NCBI RefSeq assembly: GCF_017591435.1
Contig: NC_059296.1
Coordinates: 1,830,001 to 1,894,000, forward strand
Origin: Portunus trituberculatus
Taxonomy: Eukaryota; Arthropoda; Malacostraca; Decapoda; Portunidae
Direction of reading: 5' to 3'
DNA: 64,000 bases
Positions within the stretch are counted from its first letter, which is position 1. Each line of letters begins with the position of its first letter. The notes under the pieces were generated by a model that was not told the origin of the DNA, did not search any database, and was given only the letters and a program-made list of their open reading frames with translations. Positions 41,909 to 55,178 of the stretch are shown piece after piece. A program made the translations under genes and the position numbers.

Positions 41909-42848
41909 ACCAATTTTCAATGTAAGATTCTTAATGTGAGTTAGAGGTGAGGATATCACAGTGGATGTTTGACGCAGTATTGTAGGTGGTGTGTGACCAT
42001 AGTCAGGAGTGTTTGTGGTAAGAGAGCGGAGGTGACTAAGTGTCTCTGGGTTGCCTGTGGGACGTAAATACGTTCAATTAATGAAGGTAGTCTGTGTCAG
42101 GTATATCCTCGGGGGTGTTCTTGGTGCTTAAGAAATGGTTATTAAACTCATTTGCAATGTCCGAGCAATAAGGTCTTAATTTAATATTTTGGTTCGCTGT
42201 ATGAGAATTTCTAGCAAGAATTGAGTTTATGAATTTCCAGTGAGCTTTGGGATAACCTTCAGTCAGTTTTAAATGATCTTTGTGAAATTCAGCCTTAGCA
42301 GCTCGTAATAATGACGGTAATTTATTCTTCCATTTATTCCATGAATTAAAGGCCACTTACATGCCAGTCTTTCTAGTCTGTTTCTCTCCTTTATGCTGAG
42401 TCTTTGGGCTGGTGTGACGTATGGACTCCGATCATTCTTAATGTTAATTCTTATTCTTCTTTCTGGAAATTTTTTTCTGAAATAAGTTGAAAAAATTATT
42501 GAAAAGAGATCATACAACACATTAGGGCATGAAGATTCTAAAACATCATTCCAGCTGACTTTTGAAAGATCTTTAGTAGGCGCATCTATCGTGGTAGGTG
42601 TAATTAATCATTTGGTGATATATTCTGTCTAAGGCATAAGACGACGATGGCTTGAAAACTGTGAAACAACTGGAAAGTGATCGGTAATGTCAGTCTGCAA
42701 GATGTAATTATTGATATTATCTTCTGTCTTAGAAGCCCAAATGTGATCAGTTAGTGTTGCAGAGGTGTCAGTTATTCTAGTTGGTTTAGTAATTAAAAGG
42801 AAGAAGGAGGAAGAATACATTGAATTTATAATCTCAAGACTGGAGCAA
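40600..42848 (-). pseudogene. LINE ORF2 remnant (endonuclease C-terminus plus reverse transcriptase)
   Basis: This is the broken coding part of the element. At least three frame changes are needed to follow the protein: one near 42300-42400, one near 41700 where the frame switches just before the first aspartate block, and one near 41450-41510 before GVPQGS. A 32-base A run on the coding strand (41873-41904) sits between KIGIF and KDKVIP, inside the RT N-terminal region. The C-terminal piece near 40630-40870 keeps a family-typical tail pattern (HKLLDFYDKHR, then FLLWSSITEYW). Original function was target-primed reverse transcription in the nucleus; none is expected now. Confidence 0.8.
41873..41904. 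repeat. Poly(T), 32 bases, inside the LINE coding remnant
   Basis: It is an A run on the LINE coding strand, between recognisable RT segments. Confidence 0.97.
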
Positions 42849-42871
42849 CACACACACACACACACACACAC
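42849..42871. repeat. (AC)n at the LINE truncation point
   Basis: Short AC run where the endonuclease homology stops. Confidence 0.95.
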
Positions 42872-43728
42872 AGTTTTGTTTGCATGTTTAATACTTAAAC
42901 ATCACCACCCTAACACTCATCTGTGAAAAAGTAATCTTATTTCTTACTTACATTCCACTGTCGCTGTTAGTAGAATTTGCTGTAGCGGGTCGCATCAGTC
43001 GGAGGGTTTGCGTGAAAACAATAACAAATTACGCTCCACAACTTGGCGGGAGGAGTGCGAGGTGGAGCCTCTTACATCACCGGAGGCGGCGCAACACATT
43101 CACTTGACGCACTTTATTGCCTTTGTACAGAGGAAGCGTCTTAACTTAAGCTCGTCGGGCCGCCGCTCTGTGGCGAGTGTGGCACGGTACGGCACGGTAG
43201 AGGCACGGCACGGTTGAGAGGGTGCTAAGAAGGAGCTACAATGATGAGGGTTAGTGTGTCCAATGGCTGTTTCGTTACCGAGCCAGCACTTAGCGTGATG
43301 CGACTTTATTACTTACGTGGTTGATTGAAAGCTTTCAGCCAAATATCCGATCACCATGGCCACTTTTTGAGGTTAGGTTGAATTGAGTGGTGGATAGCTG
43401 TAGGTGCAGGTGTGGCTTGGGGATTGACATTTTTTTAATACATTTCTGTTAACTTGTGGAGAGAAGAATTATGGTACTTCGGATGTTTGCAGAATGTGTA
43501 TTAATGGCCTACCAAAGTGGCTGCCATATTAATGATATAGAGTTTTGAGGGACAGTGCAAGAGGGAGTGTGAAAGGTGACGTGTGGTGGTAATGGTGAAT
43601 ATGTGAGTGTTGGGAATAGTGGCCAGTTACGTGATTCAGGTTTTGTTGTTTGGTCGGAATGTTTAGAGATCAAGAGCAGGCCACACCTGTGATATGAAGC
43701 CTCTCAGATCGCAAGGCGGTGATGAAAT

Positions 43729-44047
<319 letters not shown>

Positions 44048-44166
44048 GGAGGAGCGAAATTTCATGGCCGTTTTCAATGAAGCAACCACAAATTAAATTG
44101 AGAAGTGCTTGAAAACACATATTCTTAACATGGAAATATCTTGAATTATCCATATATTTGGGAAAG

Positions 44167-44169
<3 letters not shown>

Positions 44170-44246
<77 letters not shown>
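44170..44246. repeat. (TA)n microsatellite
   Basis: Perfect TA run 125 bp after the four-block tract. Confidence 0.99.
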
Positions 44247-44251
<5 letters not shown>

Positions 44252-44571
44252 TTTTTTTCGGATTAAATTCTCAAGCGTAGAATACTCAACTAATAATATA
44301 AAACAAAGAAATAAATAGATAAATTGAAATAGAAATTTTGCTAGCTGGGTGAACGGTGTAATCGAGGACGGACCGGCAGCAGGAGAGGGAAGGGGGAGGT
44401 GGAACTGATACGAATGGGTAGCAGGTATAAACAGTGCGTGACAATTACAGACGCTTGTCAGACTGCAGAAAGACGCTCCTTGACTGTTAAGTGTGCTTGT
44501 CCATTTAGAGATCTTTGTCCTTGGTTTGCTTCTGTCTTTCTGTCTCTGTTTATATCTGTTTATTTCTGTCA

Positions 44572-44719
<148 letters not shown>

Positions 44720-45500
44720 TGTGATTCATTAACAGTATATCTGAATCGAAGGCACCTTTGTTCCATGCAGGTAAAATGACGCTTTTTTGCTGCCGACTCA
44801 CAGGTCTCACGCCGCCAGGTAGTGTAGGAAAGCAAAACATGAGGTAAAATGCTTCTTGAAAAAGAGGGAAAGAGACATGGGGAAAATAAAAACAGATGCA
44901 CTGAAGAAGAGGCATGACGACGGTGCTTCATTCAACGCTGGATCATCCCATCACCGTAATTAATTGACGTGTTGCAAAATGAGATAGAAAAAAAAAACCA
45001 GCAACTTATTTTCTGTGCTGAGTGAAACTGCACCGAATGGGAGATGAGAGGAGTTTTTATAAACCATCCTGTTTTTTCCTGTATATTTTTTCTCTTTCTC
45101 TTACTTTGCGCGTGGGTTCCTCCCGTGATGTGACGAGGTGAATGCAGTGAGGCAGTGTTGGGGGGGGGAGAAACACACTAAGCCAGAGATCTCTCGGTGA
45201 CAAAAATATGGTCGCGGAGAAACAAAGAAGTGCAACAGTCATTCTAGCGATCCCACTCACGGAATACTTTTGTTTACTTCTTCAGTGACTACATGTTCGT
45301 TCTATTGGAAAGCAACGCATGGGCAGGTTGATTTTCATTTCATAGCTATTGCAAGACACCACTTGGTTGATCATGAGACTCGTGGCCCGAACAGTATTAG
45401 CGAGTTTTCACATCTGTTAGGAATGGGAAGAATGTTAGTGTGTAGTTGGAGAACGACTCCTGTTTGTAATAAGGGAAAAAGATAATATTTATGCGTGTAG

Positions 45501-45502
<2 letters not shown>

Positions 45503-45582
<80 letters not shown>
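45503..45582. repeat. (GA)n microsatellite with downstream GACA/GGCA-rich DNA
   Basis: GA run followed at about 45605-45700 by degenerate CAGACAGGCAGG-like units. Confidence 0.98.
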
Positions 45583-45587
<5 letters not shown>

Positions 45588-45844
45588 GCTAGTCAGATAT
45601 AACCAGACAGGCGGGTAGACAGACGGACATACAGACAAGCAGGCAGGAAGGTAGGCTGGCAGAGAAACGGACAGCAGACAGACACACTGACAGACGGATA
45701 TACTATAAACAAGAGAATGATATTGTTTAAGTTGCATATAACCAAAATTATTCTCAACTTCTAGTACAATCATCCGTCACTGTTGATTACCGCGTCCGAC
45801 ATTCGCGCTCCAGCCGCAGAAGATCTTGTGGTGCATGGGTGATG

Positions 45845-45872
45845 GTGGAGGTGGTGGTGGTGGTGGTGGTGA
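45845..45872. repeat. (GGT)n trinucleotide tract
   Basis: GGT units within a GGT/GAT-rich stretch up to about 46060. Confidence 0.95.
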
Positions 45873-48800
45873 TGGAGATAGTGTTGGTGTTATGGCGGCA
45901 GTGGTGAAAGTATCGTTGTGTAGTGATGGTGTCATGCGATAGTTGATGTGTTACTTGGCAATGGTGAGGTGGTGGTTGCTTGATTGCTCTGCTGTGGTGG
46001 TGGTGGTGCCAGTATAGCATGATCTGCCATGGGTGCCTTGGTAGTGGTGGTGGTGGCAGCAGCTGAGGTGACATGAAGGTGTAAGGGTCGTTCGTGGTGG
46101 CCAGTGTTCCCCGCCTCCTCCTGACAGACGACCCTCGACCAACCTTTAGCAGGGAATCAATTACTCGCTGCTGCCAGGACCCCGCGATTAGCCCCACTCC
46201 ACGTCAGGTCTCCCGCCGTAATGGTTAGTGATAACCACGGCATCTCTGGCTTCTAATGAATTCAGAAACATTCATTCATTGATTTTGGGCCTGTGTTAAG
46301 TTTCAGGTTCCCCATAGCTTACCTTAACGTTGACGCAGTATGACGCACAGCCAAGAAGCGACAGGCGCCGCCCCTCCGGACACAGTAGCCGCCGCTCTTT
46401 CCAGTCTTAATTACTGTAATCTGGCGGCGGCGAGCAAAATGGTCCCCCGTCCCTATAACACTACTGTCCACGTATTTCAGCCTCACGTGGCGGCCTTCGC
46501 TGGGTGAGCGATATGGTGCCGCCACGACTGGATCGCTGGAAAGGTCTACCAGAGGCTTTGTTCCATTTTGATAATCCTTTTAATTAGTTCCTTAATAAGA
46601 AGTAGGAACAAAGTGAGCAGTTTTTATAAAGGAAAGAAGACCTGTAAGCAATGGAAATCCTGTTTCATCTGCTAATAAAAGGAGCGCTCTCTCAGAACAC
46701 AGCCACTCATCCACGCACACAGCCACCCAACAATTTATTTTTCTTTCTCTCTTTGCTTTTCTACAGCTAAGGTTCACAGGCCTCTGTACGTCTGTCTTCT
46801 TGCTCTATGGTTTCCCTTTCCCTCACGCGGGTAACGTCCACACCCTGCAGTCTCAAACTCAACATACACTTTTAGTTTTCTCCTACCTGGCGGTCCCTCA
46901 CTTCCATTGCCCTCCCATCAACACTTTTTTTTTTTCTCTCTCTCTTCCCCGAAAGGTCCAATCAATTTCACATCTCTTGTTTTTGTCGCACCGTGCCGAG
47001 TTGGGTAAATGGGTCCGCCCTGCCACAGCACGCTGCACCACTGAAGAATAAGGATCAAGCAAAACAGTAGAGAAATGTATTCTCAATCGACAGTTTATTG
47101 TTTTTTTCATAAATTTTGTTGGAAGTGATAAGGATAATGTTGCTGTGGTTGTGTGTTAACTGTGTCTCAAATCTGTGTTGTAATCTAGTCAGCACTTACT
47201 TCGTCGTTCTCGAGCCCGCCCGTATACAATCTGGGGCCTTATGGTAGGGGATTGAGGGGACTTGGCTGTGGTGCCTCAGTGTTGTTGTGTCTGGTCGGTC
47301 TCTCGTCTGTGCTGACTGCTGATATACTCTATTGTTGTTTTCTCTTCTCGGTTTTGGTATCGCTTCTCGTTAATGATGCCGCAGCCGTCATCGCCTTCAT
47401 CGTGGTCATTGCGGTGGTTACTGATGTTACTGTTGCTCACTACATTTCCTCAGGAAGTTAGTAGGATATAATGAAGGTAGTAACTGGTTTATTTTAACAT
47501 TAGTTATATAATTACAGTTTAATTAATGTTACAGTTTAATTCATGTTACAATCGTTTAATTTAAACTAATTATACTACAGGTGTACACTAAAATTTCACC
47601 TCAGTTCAAGCTGCGTTTGTATGATATGCATCATGGAATCTCTGTTTGAAATTTTGAACTAGAAATTTTGATGGATCCTCTGGTTGTTGGTGGACAGGAC
47701 AGCGTAGTGGGCGAAGCTGTTAATGAAGTGCAGCTTCACATTAGGGATCGTCTCGTCATTCTTCACCGTCCTGTCTGACAGTGTCTCAGCCCACCACATC
47801 TAAGGAAACACGTCGCTTTCTCTGATCTCCACTGTTTCTACGTCTGCTCGTAATGTCTGCCAGCTTACAGTTAATTATTAGTGAATCATGCTGGCTGGCG
47901 GTGGACGGAAGCTGCTGAACTGCAAGGAGGACGTGGTGACGTGTTGAAGCGAGGAGCAGTGGGTAAGACAAGCATCAGTTGGCACACTGATGTATCTAAG
48001 TAGCTTCCTTGGCTTTCTTTGAAAGTAGATTCAATAAGTCGCCTTTGTTTGACCCCCTCCCCAATGCATCCTATGTTCTCTCTACACACTTAGGGACAGA
48101 AGCAGAATGATTTCAGTCTTCCAACACAAGTCGACTATTTAAATAAGCATTTCAGAGAAGCACAACTCTTTCGTTAATATAACAGTCCGTAAAATTTCAC
48201 TAGCATTAAGTGTGTGGCACAAGCTGTCGCGCCTTGTGTCTGGCTAGCCCAGCGTCTGTGTCATTAGGGTGAGTGGCTGCGTCTGCGGCGATGAAGGGAC
48301 GCGAGGAGGCGATGGATGGAGGTGCTGAGTGGGTGAGGGAGTGAAGAAGGCTGTTTGATGTAGAGGATTGGAGGGTGGGAGGGTGTCTGCTTTACCCCAT
48401 TGATAACTTAAGAGGTGTAAGGGGGGAAGGGCGGCAAGACTGGTCGTGGGGAGGAGCGGGACTGGTGGCATGGGAGCCGAGGTCACTGTGGCACTGGCAC
48501 CAATAAGCACTGGATTACACCTGCAAACTATTTTTTCTACACCAATGAAACTACTTTTTTCTTATCTCTAAAAATTACACATATTGCTTTGGTAAATTTT
48601 CTTCAATATGTTGGACAAAAAAATACTTCATCCCTCGGTAGAAATTCGGTATAACGTTATGAAAGGACAATGACAGTGATCTTTTTTGTGATAGCTTGGT
48701 ATTAAGAATATAAACGTGCAGCTCGTAGCTTTTTGCTTCCTGTTAGTGAAGGTTGAATATCTTTGTTTTCCTAATGCTCCACACACCTTTGCCGCAGCGG

Positions 48801-50686
48801 GATAACACAGCATAGGGAAGGACTGGAAGGTGGAGTGAATGATAAGCTGGATGACTGAATGCTAAACGGAGAAGGAGAGATAACTCAGGTCTCAAGATTG
48901 ATGAAAAAAGCTTTTACAAATGTCATAAAAACATGTGTACGTAGGTTTGGGTGAATGAGTTTCGATTGTGCTTTTTATCAAGGGATACAGATGCAACATT
49001 ATCAGACTCGTTGAATATATTGTAATTTTTCAGTGGCTGTCAGTGCAGCTGTGGCACGGTGTGTGGGAAGCTGTAGCCAGCAGATGTAGGAAGCAGCAAG
49101 GAGAGTGTGGGAGGACACTCAATTTACATTAAGGATGGAAGAGAACAGATGAGAGGAAATATATCATGCTAAGAAGTGATTATGTTGCTTAGGCAAAGAA
49201 TACTGTGATATCTTATTGCATGAGAAGCCACTGAAGAAATAACTACAGGAAACGTGTCGGGCCTCGTGAACCAAAAATGTGTGGAAGGTTTAGTGACAGA
49301 CAGCAGCGATAACACTCCGTCTCTAGTGGAAGGAGTGGAAGTTTTCGGTGATGTTTTCTGAATTACACCTTCACAAGAATTCTATCCATCAGTAGAAGGT
49401 AATACTCGATTAACCCTGTCTACTGTCTAGAAAATAGGCCTAATCCAGAGCTAGTAAGATGGGCAGAGGTTGTGTTGGATAGTCAAGCTGCACCAAAGAA
49501 TAGCTGAAGTGTGAGAAAGTCTTGGAAATGAGCAAAGCGTGTAATTCCAGGCGAGCCACTAGTGTGGTTGGAAGAGAACAAATCTTCAGTGGAATAATTC
49601 AACACAGCCTTCCATTTGCACGGATTACACTGCACACTTTTCATGAGATAGTGAAGATTTAACTCGTGCCTCGAAGCAAGAAGTAAACACCAACACTTTG
49701 CTTAAATACATTCGGGGTCCTTAAGTCATAAAATACACTTGGAAGTGTAAACAACGGAATGTCAAGTCATTAAAAGTTAGAATGAGCCTGGCAAGATTTT
49801 CCGAGTCATGAGTGGCGTGAGATTTCCAGCAGCGCCCAGAGTAATTGTGGGTTTGGCCAGACTCGCGCTCACTCTGTTTCTAATTTAGCGACCTCGAGGG
49901 TGTGTGAATTAGCGCGGCAGTTCACTGAGTTCAGGGTCTACTGTACTCCCGCGAGGACACGGACACATTAAGGCGCCCCTACCTCCATAGCGGAGCGGAA
50001 TGGGGCTGTGGGACACGTGTGCGTAAAACTAAAAGTCGTTATGGTCAAGGTAGGTAAAATTTTCCACCGTCAACTCATCAGTAAATTGGAAAAGTATGTA
50101 GGTATGCGTGACGGACTCCCTTCACGTGGAGGGAACACGCTAAGCTCAAACCCTCAAGCTCAGTGTGTGCCATGGCAGAGAAATTTTAGCTCCTAGTAAA
50201 AATAAGACGTTTTATGAATCTATGCTTTGTTGCATCGTTCATTTCTTCAGTGGTGCTTGTGTTGCGGAAACGCCCTGCCTTTGCCTTGTATAATGACTTG
50301 GGTAGCTCTTCCCCTTTCCTGTGCACTACTTACCTACCATTCACTGATTAACTAACAGCGGAAACGAAACGGTGATTAGTCTTTGTCCTCACCGGTCTGC
50401 CTCAGTCCAGGGAGCCACAAGTAAGAGCGCCAACTATTCCATTCTGATATCTGTAATAGCAGTGAATCGTCCCATATTTGTGCCTGACCATCATTCAGGA
50501 AACTGTGCAAGGAAGTACAGCAGTCATGGCAGTGCGCTGAGTGTTGAGCATCTGAGGGACTTGTGCCTTACACTCTTCCATTGCTAGTTTTCAGTGTAAG
50601 GAAGCGTCTCACTCCTCGGCTCACTGTGCGTCAACTATATACCTTACGTGTCGTCTTCTTCGTCGTCCTTTTTACTCTCCTCCTCC

Positions 50687-50725
50687 TCATCATCATCATC
50701 ATCATCATCGTCATCATCATCATCG

Positions 50726-50761
<36 letters not shown>

Positions 50762-50762
50762 A
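50687..50762. repeat. (TCA)n trinucleotide tract
   Basis: TCA units with TCG variants. Confidence 0.97.
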
Positions 50763-52233
50763 CAACATCATCATTAATTACATCATAAGCACCGTTACGA
50801 TTATCACCATCCTTATTTTCATGATCACAATAGTATCCTTTATCATTTTGTGTACATTAACTCAGGAACAGAAATTTCGAAATGGTCATGATGATAATGA
50901 CGATAATGGTAATAACGATAGTAATAGTAATAATAACAGTGAATCACAGGTACGATGAACTATTGTGACCTGAAGGCTTCCAGGTCGACAGGTGTCCATC
51001 ATAAACATGGTCACATCAACAGCGGCTGTGTATAATTACGGCTGGAGCGGCGATCCCATGATAATATATCATCGTTGCACCGCCATCAGCCATCACGCGT
51101 CTCGCTGTACACTCACGCGCACGCCGGAAGCAGCAGTTCATACGCTGTGATTTATCTCCGGGCCCTTATTGGAATAAAGACCGGTACAGATAGATGATGA
51201 GGACTAGATAATGTGCCTTGTTGGTGCTGCTACTGTTACGTTGTTATTGGTGTTATTGTTGTCGTTATAATTGTTGTTATTATCATTATTATTATTATTA
51301 ATGAGCAGTATCACAAGTAGCATGCGTGTTTTATCGGACATGAAGCAGCTCACCATTTCCGTGTTGCAGCAGTAGCCACACCTGTCCTGCGTCATCACAT
51401 AGGAGACAATGATGAACAAGTATTGAAAGGCACTTCCATCTCTTCCATCACAGTGTTGCATAGCATCATGTGTCTGTCTCACGTAATGATCAGCTGGCAG
51501 TAAAACTCTTAGTCATACGTTGTCATGGCACGGTACATTCGTAACTCGTGATTGTGTAATGTGATGAAAAGTTCCTCTTCGCCGCTTTGCGCTTGCGCTC
51601 CCTCAACTATTCACCCGGCTAGATCTCAAGACATGTCTCCTCCACTTCCTGACATGACCCGTCCCCTCCGCTACATGACACTCCACTTCTCCATCTTCGG
51701 CCTTTCTCTTTGGCATTTGTCCACATCTCCACTTGACTTTTCCTTTCCACTCTCCAACCTAAGCACTCCCGTCCATTCCTCTCCTCAAGCCTCCTTCTTC
51801 CATTCTTCCACCTAAACCACTCGCCTTTCCCTCTACGAGCCCTCCTCGCTACCATCCCCGCCCAGCCAGCAGCCCCCTCGACCACCAGGCCCCTAACCCC
51901 CCTCTAACCCAGGCCCCGGCCTTCGCACCTCACCCTCCGGCCCTTCCCGCACCACGCAAATCATCCTTAAATAATCGGTGTCAAATATTTCAGTCATTAA
52001 TCATAAACACTAAAATGTATATATTGCAGTGTCTCGTCCGAGTGAAGTTTTAATTATATTTTCCAAATCGCTTTAGACAGAGCCGTCCTAACGCTGCAAA
52101 TGGAAGCTTATATCATCATTATGCATTCGGCGTTACTTAATAATTTCATATATTTGAGCCACTTTTCAGATGAAAACGATTACATGAGAATATTGCAGTT
52201 GTTACGGCGAATGAGTGTAAAATTAGGATGTGT

Positions 52234-52342
<109 letters not shown>

Positions 52343-52398
52343 TATTTATTTTTCCTTCTTTTTTTTTTATTGTGTGTATGTGTGTATGTGCGCGTGCT

Positions 52399-52401
<3 letters not shown>

Positions 52402-52473
<72 letters not shown>
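52402..52473. repeat. (GT)n microsatellite
   Basis: Perfect GT run after degenerate GT units. Confidence 0.99.
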
Positions 52474-52474
<1 letters not shown>

Positions 52475-53589
52475 TGAGTGTGTTATGTGTGTGTAATATT
52501 TAGCAGACAGTGGACAGCAGGCGTTTTGGTTGACAACATTTCACGTCCTGCCTTGCCGCCAACCCTCCCGTCTCCCCCTCTCTGTTGCTGGGCGTGATGT
52601 CCATCCTTAGTTTTGTGAAGCTCACGTAAATACAAGTATGACACAGTACTTAACTCACCAAGCTCGTGAACATGGGGCTTGGTGCTGGGAGTGCTCCACG
52701 TTTGGAGCGGTAGGCAGTGGTGTGCGCGGCGCGGTGTTGTACAGCGGAATACCTACAGGCAGGGAGGGAATGGCCGCACACCCGCCAAGCTGATGGGTGC
52801 ATAGAACATGAATTGCAGTATAATACAGGAACATATATAGCCGTGGAGTTCTGTTTAAAAGGGGAAACCTTTTTGAAAGATAATTATGCTTTTCGCTTTA
52901 TGTGCCGGATGACGTGCTACATGGCGCATTGCCACTGTGCAAAATGTAATGAATGAAATAAAAGATAATGATTAAGCAAATAAATAGATGAACAAATTCA
53001 GTCGAACACACAGCACATGTAAGAAAAGAAGTCAACATGAGTGACCTGAACTTTGATTACAGCGTTAAATATTTCACAGCTGCTAAAGGTTTAACAGACT
53101 AGTGACTTTACACCAGCCGTGATTGTATTGTTCTTGCCCTGTTACCTTCTTTGTTTACTGCACTACGATGATTGAGACTGGATTAATTCAAATATCTCGG
53201 TCATACATAAATCATTTCTGCTAATTGTTACTCCTCCCTTAGGTGTCACAAAATTGGTCTTGATAGATACGCACTGTCGATGCACTGTCCTATTTTCAGC
53301 TTGTGATAAATACATAGTCCACTTCGGGCACCGTGCTAAACATTGTCATAATGATGCCACAAAAAAGTCTTCCAAGGATTTCAAACCGGAATTCGTAATT
53401 ATAATGAGAGAACCAGAAATTAATCAAATCCAATAAGCCCGTGGAAGCTGCAGCCATCCACGTCTTAATATTATGAAAAAAAAAAGAGGAAGGGAGAAAG
53501 GACGGAACGCAAACGTATAATAATTGATGCTGTTCTTGTATCTTGAGAGAAAACTGTATCAAAATGTGCCAAGAGTTAAAAGATGCATC

Positions 53590-53592
<3 letters not shown>

Positions 53593-53623
<31 letters not shown>
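53593..53623. repeat. (GA)n microsatellite
   Basis: Short GA run. Confidence 0.98.
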
Positions 53624-53626
<3 letters not shown>

Positions 53627-53887
53627 GTTCAGTCAAATGGCACAAACGAGAAGCAGAGGAAGAGAATCCATGATGATGAAATATAAAAACTGAGTTGAGG
53701 AGCGGACAAAGAGGGCGCAGGAGGGGAGGAAGGGCGCGGCCGAGGAACAAGCGGTCATCAGGCGGACACAGGGCGAGGCGGCGGCGGCGGCAGGCAGGAA
53801 GAGGGAAGAAAACACATTGATTATCCTGAGGGAAGAGACACGCTAAAAATGCAAGGTGAAGAGTTGAAATAACAGATGATAAAATGG

Positions 53888-53890
<3 letters not shown>

Positions 53891-53952
<62 letters not shown>
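53891..53952. repeat. (GA)n microsatellite
   Basis: Perfect GA run. Confidence 0.99.
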
Positions 53953-53955
<3 letters not shown>

Positions 53956-55114
53956 GTGTGTTCTTCAGGGACCGTCTCGTTCTCACTTTTCACAAATCAA
54001 CAGTTTCATGAATGAATTAAGGTAAGAATATCTTTTACTCATCTTTTAGACAGTCAGACCTGCTGAGGGAAACTTGTGGTATATCAGTGTGCTGTCGTTG
54101 CATCTCACACGGATTGGTTGGATTGTCATGTGAAATATTTGACAACCTCTCTCTGGTTCTCTGTCCTCACCGAAAGCAGCGATTCCTCGTGTACAACACG
54201 AGGGAGCATAACAAGACCAGGAAACACGTAGCTTCCCGTCTTATAACGAAGTTCTCTGCTCTCATGAACTTCCCTACGGAGTGACAAACGAAAAAAAAAA
54301 ATAGAAATATAGAAATAAAGATGCCTGCACTATTTGTTATTCAGCGTCATACGAGTTGGTAGGTAAATGTTGATGGATTGTTAACATTTTGGTTCACTTG
54401 TAATATATTACTTCTTTATCTTATTTCACTTTTATTCTATTTTTTTACTTCGGTGACATCAATTTCCTTGTTGTTGCGAGATAAGTTTCTTCTCGTTTTT
54501 AGCTTTGTCCATATTTTTGCTAAGTGAATTTTGTCATTAGTCAAACAGGATAAGGATTGTGACAATCACTTGTATTTATAATCTCCGCTTATTGTTCCTT
54601 GGCTTCCTGAGACTCAAATGTGATTAGCACGCATTATTGAATTATTTAGGATGAAACTCACCAAAACAGGAAAAAAAGTTTTAAATGTGTATCACAAGTT
54701 TGCGGAGGTCCTTCTTGGCAGTTCACATCGCGGGGAGTGGGCGGCGGGAGGCTCCTGATCAGCAAGTGACACCAACTTTAAACGAACGAGAGAACTTTCG
54801 TGAAGAAGAAAGACGGAAAACAAGGTGATTAGTAGAGCAAGTAGAAGCTCTTGTTTGGTCGTCATGGCAACGCTGATTAAGAGGTAGTGACCGCGCTCCT
54901 CTGAGGACCATGGTGGGGGAGGGATGTAGGTGGCAGTGTCTCAAGGCGCGGCAAACAACCTCCCCTTCTCCCCCCCTCACTCCCCTCCTCCGTCCCAGGC
55001 ACTGTATTATCAAGCTCTCTTACTTCCCACAATTTTTCATCTTATTCCTTCCATCCTCCCACCCATCCGCTCCACCACCTATTTGCCTTTTTTTTTTTTC
55101 TCTCTCAGCTTATA

Positions 55115-55118
<4 letters not shown>

Positions 55119-55175
<57 letters not shown>
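55119..55175. repeat. (AC)n microsatellite
   Basis: Perfect AC run. Confidence 0.99.

Positions 55176-55178
<3 letters not shown>

Larger units (their letters stand above)
39979..42848 (-). mobile_element. 5'-truncated, decayed LINE (non-LTR retrotransposon) with (TA)n tail
   Basis: Read on the minus strand. Near 42700-42840 is the C-terminal end of an endonuclease (a DHFPV motif preceded by TLTDHIW). A linker follows (about 42078-42520), then reverse transcriptase: VIPIHK and NYRP near 41790-41870, the first catalytic-aspartate block GVFIDVAKAF near 41590-41620, GVPQGSILGP near 41420-41449, and the catalytic YADD box at 41345-41356. A thumb and C-terminal tail follow in fragments down to about 40600. 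The coding frame is broken by several frameshifts and stops, so it is dead. The minus strand ends with an AATAAA (39986-39991) directly before (TA)n, consistent with a LINE 3' end. The 5' end is cut at an (AC)n tract (42849-42871). The motifs fit the CR1/L2/Jockey assemblage; the exact clade is undetermined. Confidence 0.85.
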